The notes under the pieces are model-generated. The model worked only from the letters and a program-made list of their open reading frames with translations. It did no database searches and had not been told where the DNA came from. Shown piece by piece: positions 59,951 to 64,000 of a stretch of 64,000 bases of DNA. The first letter of the stretch is position 1. The number at the start of each line of letters is the position of its first letter. The stretch comes from Actinoplanes sp. TBRC 11911 (lineage in GTDB: Bacteria; Actinomycetota; Actinomycetes; Mycobacteriales; Micromonosporaceae): the NCBI RefSeq assembly GCF_012933445.1, contig NZ_JABBNC010000001.1, positions 124,001 through 188,000 of the forward strand, read 5' to 3'. Both the position numbers and the translations under genes were made by a program.

Positions 59951-61539
59951 CGCGCCGGGTTTGCGCCGCGGTCGTGGCGCTGGCCCTGCTGGCCGGATGC
60001 ACCCCGTCGCATGACGACCCGCCCGCCCCGGCCGTCACCGCCGGGCCGCCGGTCACGTTGCGGGTGCTGGCCGGCAGCGAGCTGGCCGACATGCAGCCGA
60101 TTCTCGACCAGGCCGCGAAGGCCACCGGCGTCACCGTCAAGATGACGTTCACGGGCAGCCTCGAAGGCGCCGAGACCGTGGCGTCCGGCAAGGCCGACGG
60201 GGCGTACGACGCGCTCTGGTTCTCCTCGAACCGCTACCTGGAGACGCTGGCCGACGGCAAGCGACGGCTGGGGACGGCGACCCGGATCATGAGTTCGCCG
60301 GTGCTGCTCGGCCTGCGCGAGTCCACCGCCCGCAAGCTCGGCTGGACCGGGCGCGCGGTGAGCTGGCCGGACATCGTGGCGGCCGCCTCCGCCGGGAAGT
60401 TCACGTTCGCGATGACCAATCCGGCGGACTCCAACACCGGCTTCTCGGCCCTCGTCGCCGGCGCGTCCGCCCTGGACAGCAGCGGGCGCGCCCTGGACGC
60501 GGCGGCCATCGACCGGGTCGCGGCGCCGCTCACCGGCTTCTTCCGCGCCCAGCAGCTCACCGCGGGCTCGTCGGGCTGGCTCACCGACGCGTTCGTCAAG
60601 CGGACGCCCCCCTTGGACGGGCTGTTCAACTACGAGAGCTCACTGGTCGAGCTGAATCGCGCGAACAAGCTGTCCGAGCCCCTCACGCTGATCTACCCGG
60701 CCGACGGCGTGGTCAGCGCGGACTACCCGCTGACGCTGCTCGCCCGGGCGCCGGCCGAGGCCCGGGACGCGCACCAGCGGCTCACCGACTATCTGCGGAC
60801 CGAGGCGGTGCAGCGGCAGATCGCGGATTCGACGGCCCGGCGCCCGGCGGTGGCGAGCGTGCCGCGCCCGGCCGGCCTGCCGGAATCCCCGGTCGAGCTG
60901 CCCTTCCCGGAGACCCGCGCCGCGATCGACGCTCTGCTGACCGCCTACCTCGACCGGCTGCGGCGGCCGTCGCGCACGGTGTACGTGCTCGATCTGTCCG
61001 GTTCCATGAAGGGTGCGCGGATCGCCGCGCTGAAGGGTGCGTTGTCCGGGCTCACCGGCGTGAACACGTCGCTGACCGGCTCGTACTGCCGGTTCCGCAG
61101 CCGCGAGGACGTGGTGCTGCTGCCGTTCAGCGACACCCCCGGCAGGCCGCTGGTGTATCCGATCGACGCGGCGGACCCGCAGCCGTCGCGCGACCGTCTG
61201 CGCGGCGCGATCGGGACGTTGCAGGTGCACGGCAACACGGCCGTCTACGACTCGCTGATCGCCGCGTACCAGGGGCTGACGCCGGCGATGGCCAAGGACC
61301 GTTTCGTGAGCATCGTGCTGATGACCGACGGCGAGAGCAATCGGGGGCGCGATCTGGCCGCGTTCACGAAGTTTCTGGCCGCGCGCGGTGCCGCCGCGAT
61401 CCCGGTGTTCCCGGTCCTGTTCGGCGAGGCCAGCCAGGCGCAGATGCGCGCGATCGCCACGGCCACCGGCGGCGAGCTGTGGGACGCGCGCGGCGGGGAT
61501 CTCACCCGTGCGTTCTGCCAGATCCGCGGCTATCAGTAG
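59947..61539 (+). CDS. solute-binding/VWA fusion lipoprotein
   Basis: 530 aa from ATG 59947 (ATG 59938 also possible). Signal peptide with lipobox LLAGC (Cys 18). Residues about 38-330 are an extracellular solute-binding fold (TLRVLAGSELADMQPILDQA; TNPADSNTGFSALVAGASAL). Residues about 340-525 are a von Willebrand factor A domain with the MIDAS motif DLSGS (Asp 349) and a later TDGE metal site. VWA domains bind protein partners through a metal. The TNPADSN segment parallels TTDPADSN in the preceding protein, so the two are related. Third gene of the kinase module. Confidence 0.88.
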   Translation: MTRRVCAAVVALALLAGCTPSHDDPPAPAVTAGPPVTLRVLAGSELADMQPILDQAAKATGVTVKMTFTGSLEGAETVASGKADGAYDALWFSSNRYLETLADGKRRLGTATRIMSSPVLLGLRESTARKLGWTGRAVSWPDIVAAASAGKFTFAMTNPADSNTGFSALVAGASALDSSGRALDAAAIDRVAAPLTGFFRAQQLTAGSSGWLTDAFVKRTPPLDGLFNYESSLVELNRANKLSEPLTLIYPADGVVSADYPLTLLARAPAEARDAHQRLTDYLRTEAVQRQIADSTARRPAVASVPRPAGLPESPVELPFPETRAAIDALLTAYLDRLRRPSRTVYVLDLSGSMKGARIAALKGALSGLTGVNTSLTGSYCRFRSREDVVLLPFSDTPGRPLVYPIDAADPQPSRDRLRGAIGTLQVHGNTAVYDSLIAAYQGLTPAMAKDRFVSIVLMTDGESNRGRDLAAFTKFLAARGAAAIPVFPVLFGEASQAQMRAIATATGGELWDARGGDLTRAFCQIRGYQ

Positions 61540-61587
61540 GCCGTGGTTCCTCCTCTGGGGAGGATGACCGCACCTGCCGGACGGTGG

Positions 61588-61680
61588 ATGCTTCGGCCCA
61601 TGGGTTGGTTGATGTGGGGCCTTATCCTGCCGATTCTGCTGGTCGTGGCGGGGGTGATCACGCTGCGGCGACGTCGCTGA
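61588..61680 (+). CDS. possible 30-residue membrane peptide
   Basis: ATG 61588 (or 61600) opens a short frame with MGWLMWGLILPILLVVAGVI and a basic LRRRR end, the form of a single-pass membrane peptide. It lies 48 bp after the VWA gene; GGGGAGGATG upstream is distant. Its end overlaps the convergent oxidase by 23 bp. It may be the fourth gene of the module. Confidence 0.35.
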   Translation: MLRPMGWLMWGLILPILLVVAGVITLRRRR

Positions 61681-63049
61681 TGTTCTGGTTGATCCGGAAC
61701 AGGTTCTTCGGGTCGTACCGGTGCTTGATCTGGGTCAGCCGCTCGTACGCCTCCGGGTCGTAGCCGGTCGCCACCACCTCGGGCGCCACGTCGAACACCT
61801 CCATGAAGTTGACCGAGCGGCGGCCGGTGTCCCAGGACGCCAGCGCGCCCATCATCTCCGCCAGGCGCGGGTGGATCGACTCTGCCATGCCGGGTTCACC
61901 GTCCGTGCCGGCGAAGAACTGGAACGGCGCGGCCCGGTTGCCGACCGCGTCGGGGGTCGCGGGCGCCTCCGCCATCGCGCCACCGAGCTGCCGGATCTCG
62001 ATCAGCGAGATCGAGGTGCCGGAGCCGGGTCCGGCCGCGTCCACGAGCCGGTCGGCGGCCTCCGCCGGGAAGTCCGAGAGCAGCGTCGCGATCCCGTATC
62101 CCGGCACCGGGCGCACCGGCTCGGCGTGGATCGAGCCGATCGCCGTGTACGGCATCTCCGCCACGGTGTCGACCACCGGCGGCGCCGCGGCCCGCAGATC
62201 GGCGACGAGCGCCTCGCCGTCCTCGGCCGACCCCAGGTATGCGATCCGCACGTGCACGGACAACCGGCCCCGCAACGGCTCGGGCAGTTCTGGCACCGGC
62301 GGCAGCCGCAGGAACGCGACCGAGGTGGTGAACTCCCGGGGCGTGTTCGCGAGCAGCCGGCGGAACGCGGCGAGCACCTCGGTCGCGTCCTCACCGGCGT
62401 AGTACAGGCCGCCGCCGTACAGCCGGGTGACCGGGAAGAGGTCGATGGTCAGGGCGGTGACCACACCGAAGTTGCCCTTGCCGCCGCGCAGCGCCCAGAA
62501 CAGGTCGGGAAACGCGGTCGCGTCCACGTGACGCTTCTCGCCGTCCGGCGTGACGATCTCGACGGACCGGACGTGGTCGGCCGCGAACCCGTACGTGCGG
62601 CCCAGCACCGGGCTGAGCCCGCCGCCGAGTGTCAGGCCCACCACGCCCACCGTCACGTTGGAGCCGACGATCGGGGCCAGCCCGGCCGCGGCGGCCTTCT
62701 CGACGAGGGACTGCACCACCGCGCCGCCGCCCACGGTCGCGGTCCGGGCCGCCGCGTCGATGACGATCCCGTCGAGGCGGCGCAGGTTGATCAGGAGCGC
62801 GCCGTCGGACGGGATCAGCGCGCCGTGGCCGGTGGCGAGGACCGCGATCGGCAGGTTGCGGGCCTCGGCGAAGCGTACGGCGGCCTGCACGTCCGCCACG
62901 CCGGTGGCGCCGACGACGACGGCCGGGTGCTGGGGCACGGCCTGGTTCCAGGCCGCGGTCTCCTCCTCGTACCCTTCGTCGCCGGGCGTCAGGACCGGGC
63001 CGGCGACCTCGGCGGTCAGGGCGTCGAGGTCGGCAGAGTCGATGATCAT
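61658..63049 (-). CDS. BBE-family FAD-linked oxidase (second copy type)
   Basis: 463 aa from ATG 63049 (GGAAGAA upstream). FAD PCMH domain with VLATGHGAL, whose His 75 aligns with the covalent-FAD His, then GLTLGGGLS, RGGKGNFGVVTAL and the BBE tail RLTQIKHRYDPKNLFRINQN. About the same size as the oxidase at 38194 but clearly diverged. No signal peptide. The upstream LuxR regulator on the same strand (82-bp gap or more) may control it. Substrate unknown. Confidence 0.92.
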   Translation of the reverse strand: MIIDSADLDALTAEVAGPVLTPGDEGYEEETAAWNQAVPQHPAVVVGATGVADVQAAVRFAEARNLPIAVLATGHGALIPSDGALLINLRRLDGIVIDAAARTATVGGGAVVQSLVEKAAAAGLAPIVGSNVTVGVVGLTLGGGLSPVLGRTYGFAADHVRSVEIVTPDGEKRHVDATAFPDLFWALRGGKGNFGVVTALTIDLFPVTRLYGGGLYYAGEDATEVLAAFRRLLANTPREFTTSVAFLRLPPVPELPEPLRGRLSVHVRIAYLGSAEDGEALVADLRAAAPPVVDTVAEMPYTAIGSIHAEPVRPVPGYGIATLLSDFPAEAADRLVDAAGPGSGTSISLIEIRQLGGAMAEAPATPDAVGNRAAPFQFFAGTDGEPGMAESIHPRLAEMMGALASWDTGRRSVNFMEVFDVAPEVVATGYDPEAYERLTQIKHRYDPKNLFRINQNISDVAAA

Positions 63050-63176
63050 TTGAGTCTTCTTCCGAAGGTGGCGGGTCGCGCTTCGGAAACGCAATCGATC
63101 ACCCGGAATTCGGTCAGGGGCGTGTCTGCTCGGTCACCCCCACGCGGCCGGCTTCCGCTGCGTCTGATCCCGGCCA

Positions 63177-64000
63177 TCAGCGCAGCGCGGCCCCCAGCTC
63201 GCGCCGCGAACCGATGCCCAGCTTGGTGAAAACCTTGCGCAGATGCCATTCCACCGTACGCGGACTGAGGAACAGCACCGCGCCGATCTCCACATTGGTG
63301 CGTCCCGCCACGGCCAGGCGCGCGATCTGACTCTCCTGCGCGGTCAGTTCGTCGGGCACGTGCGCGACCCGTTTGCGGACCGTCTCGCCGGTCGCGGTCA
63401 GCTCCCGCCCGGCCCGTTCCGCGAACGCCTCGGCCCCCATCGTGAGCAACGCCTGATGGGCGCCGCGAAGCTGCTCGCGCGCCTCGGTCCGCCGGTTCTC
63501 CCGGCGCAGCCACTCGCCGAACATCAGCCGGGCGCGGGCCACCTGCAATCCGAGGCGCCCGGCCGGGATCCGCTCGATCGCCTCCCGGAAGTGTTCCTCG
63601 GCACGACCGGGCGGACCGGCCAGCGCGTCGGCCAAGGCTTGAGTACCGAGCGCCCATTCGGTGCCGGACGCGGCGGTCTGCTCGGCGAGGCGTTCCCGTG
63701 CTTCGGCGGCGCCCCCGACTTCCCCGGTACGCGTCGCCGCCTCGATCTGTTCGGTCAGCACCCAGTGGTAGAAGCCGAGATCCGGGTACTCGGCGGCGCG
63801 GGTCGCGGCCTCCAGCGCGGCCGGGTACCGTCCCGTTCCGTTGTACAGCACGGCGCGTACGTGATCGGCCATGTTGAGCGTGCGGCCCTCGCCACGCGCC
63901 GAAGCGCCGCGGGTGACCTTGTCGATCAGTTCGAGCGCCGGTCCCGCATCACCACGGAAGGCGAGCAGGTTCATCGGCCCGGACGGGTCCGGCGGAATCC
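63177..64000 (-). CDS. LuxR-family regulator, C-terminal part
   Basis: The frame runs off the window's right edge, so the N-terminus is missing; about 274 codons are present. The visible part is helical TPR-like repeat (EAREQLRGAHQALLTMGAEA) and a C-terminal LuxR helix-turn-helix (LTAQESQIARLAVAGRTNVE; LSPRTVEWHLRKVFTKLG). Presumably a large LAL-type regulator with an upstream ATPase domain, which cannot be confirmed here. It lies upstream of the BBE oxidase on the same strand. Confidence 0.9.
   Translation of the reverse strand, partial: IPPDPSGPMNLLAFRGDAGPALELIDKVTRGASARGEGRTLNMADHVRAVLYNGTGRYPAALEAATRAAEYPDLGFYHWVLTEQIEAATRTGEVGGAAEARERLAEQTAASGTEWALGTQALADALAGPPGRAEEHFREAIERIPAGRLGLQVARARLMFGEWLRRENRRTEAREQLRGAHQALLTMGAEAFAERAGRELTATGETVRKRVAHVPDELTAQESQIARLAVAGRTNVEIGAVLFLSPRTVEWHLRKVFTKLGIGSRRELGAALR

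Overview
The window is high-GC, densely packed DNA from an actinobacterium. GTG starts, strong purine-rich ribosome sites, Tat/lipoprotein signals, an IniB/dynamin/Hsp70 cluster, a PIM-type acyltransferase, an LPXTG protein and many LuxR/AraC/SARP regulators suggest Micromonosporaceae (Actinoplanes-like). That placement is inference; there is no rRNA or marker-gene comparison here.

Layout. 1-4.1 kb: 3' end of a GMC oxidoreductase, a class A penicillin-binding protein with a PASTA domain, and a non-coding stretch with the first copy of a dispersed hairpin/array repeat. 4.1-9.6 kb: a membrane protein with a repeat tail, then a secreted aldose 1-epimerase leading a sugar ABC operon (binding protein, permease, ATPase). 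10-19.7 kb: a large LuxR regulator, an IniB-like acidic repeat protein, two dynamin-like GTPases, an opposing acidic protein and a membrane-anchored Hsp70 cut by an in-frame amber codon. 19.7-25 kb: small membrane protein, trpF, two AraC regulators, an SDR lacking its catalytic tyrosine and a nitronate monooxygenase. 25-28.4 kb: a histidine kinase, a pseudo-kinase with Glu in place of His, a kinase-less membrane paralogue and a divergent, frameshifted response regulator.

28.4-33 kb: a DUF4232-like lipoprotein, an SGNH hydrolase with a strong terminator, a 31-bp tandem hairpin array, tRNA-Cys, a RibD-like reductase, then about 1.3 kb of non-coding repeats (19-bp, 39/40-bp and 62-bp tandems, a third copy of the dispersed repeat) ending in a leftward tRNA array (Ile, Pro, Lys, Val) with an anticodon-arm-less tRNA relic, and a tiny gene with its own ribosome site and terminator. 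33-41.4 kb: Ser/Thr kinase with a carbohydrate-binding-like ectodomain, VOC protein, LPXTG protein, PHP phosphoesterase, acyltransferase, BBE-type flavoenzyme and an AMP-forming ligase.

41.4-48.8 kb is a phosphonate island: phosphonatase-like HAD, GntR regulator, FAD oxidoreductase, the PhnSTUV 2-aminoethylphosphonate transporter, a PhnZ-type HD oxygenase and a secreted protein. A perfect 16-bp palindrome over the FAD gene's start codon is the likely GntR operator. 48.9-57.7 kb: a giant SARP/cyclase-like/AAA/TPR regulator, methyltransferase, TetR, universal stress protein, NTF2-like protein, LysR and a GT1 glycosyltransferase. 57.8-61.7 kb: a tightly overlapping operon of a membrane Ser/Thr kinase, a binding-protein-like membrane protein and a binding protein/VWA lipoprotein, with no transporter; this looks like a sensory module and is one of the better candidates for an undescribed system. 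The window ends with a second BBE flavoenzyme and the 3' part of a LuxR regulator.
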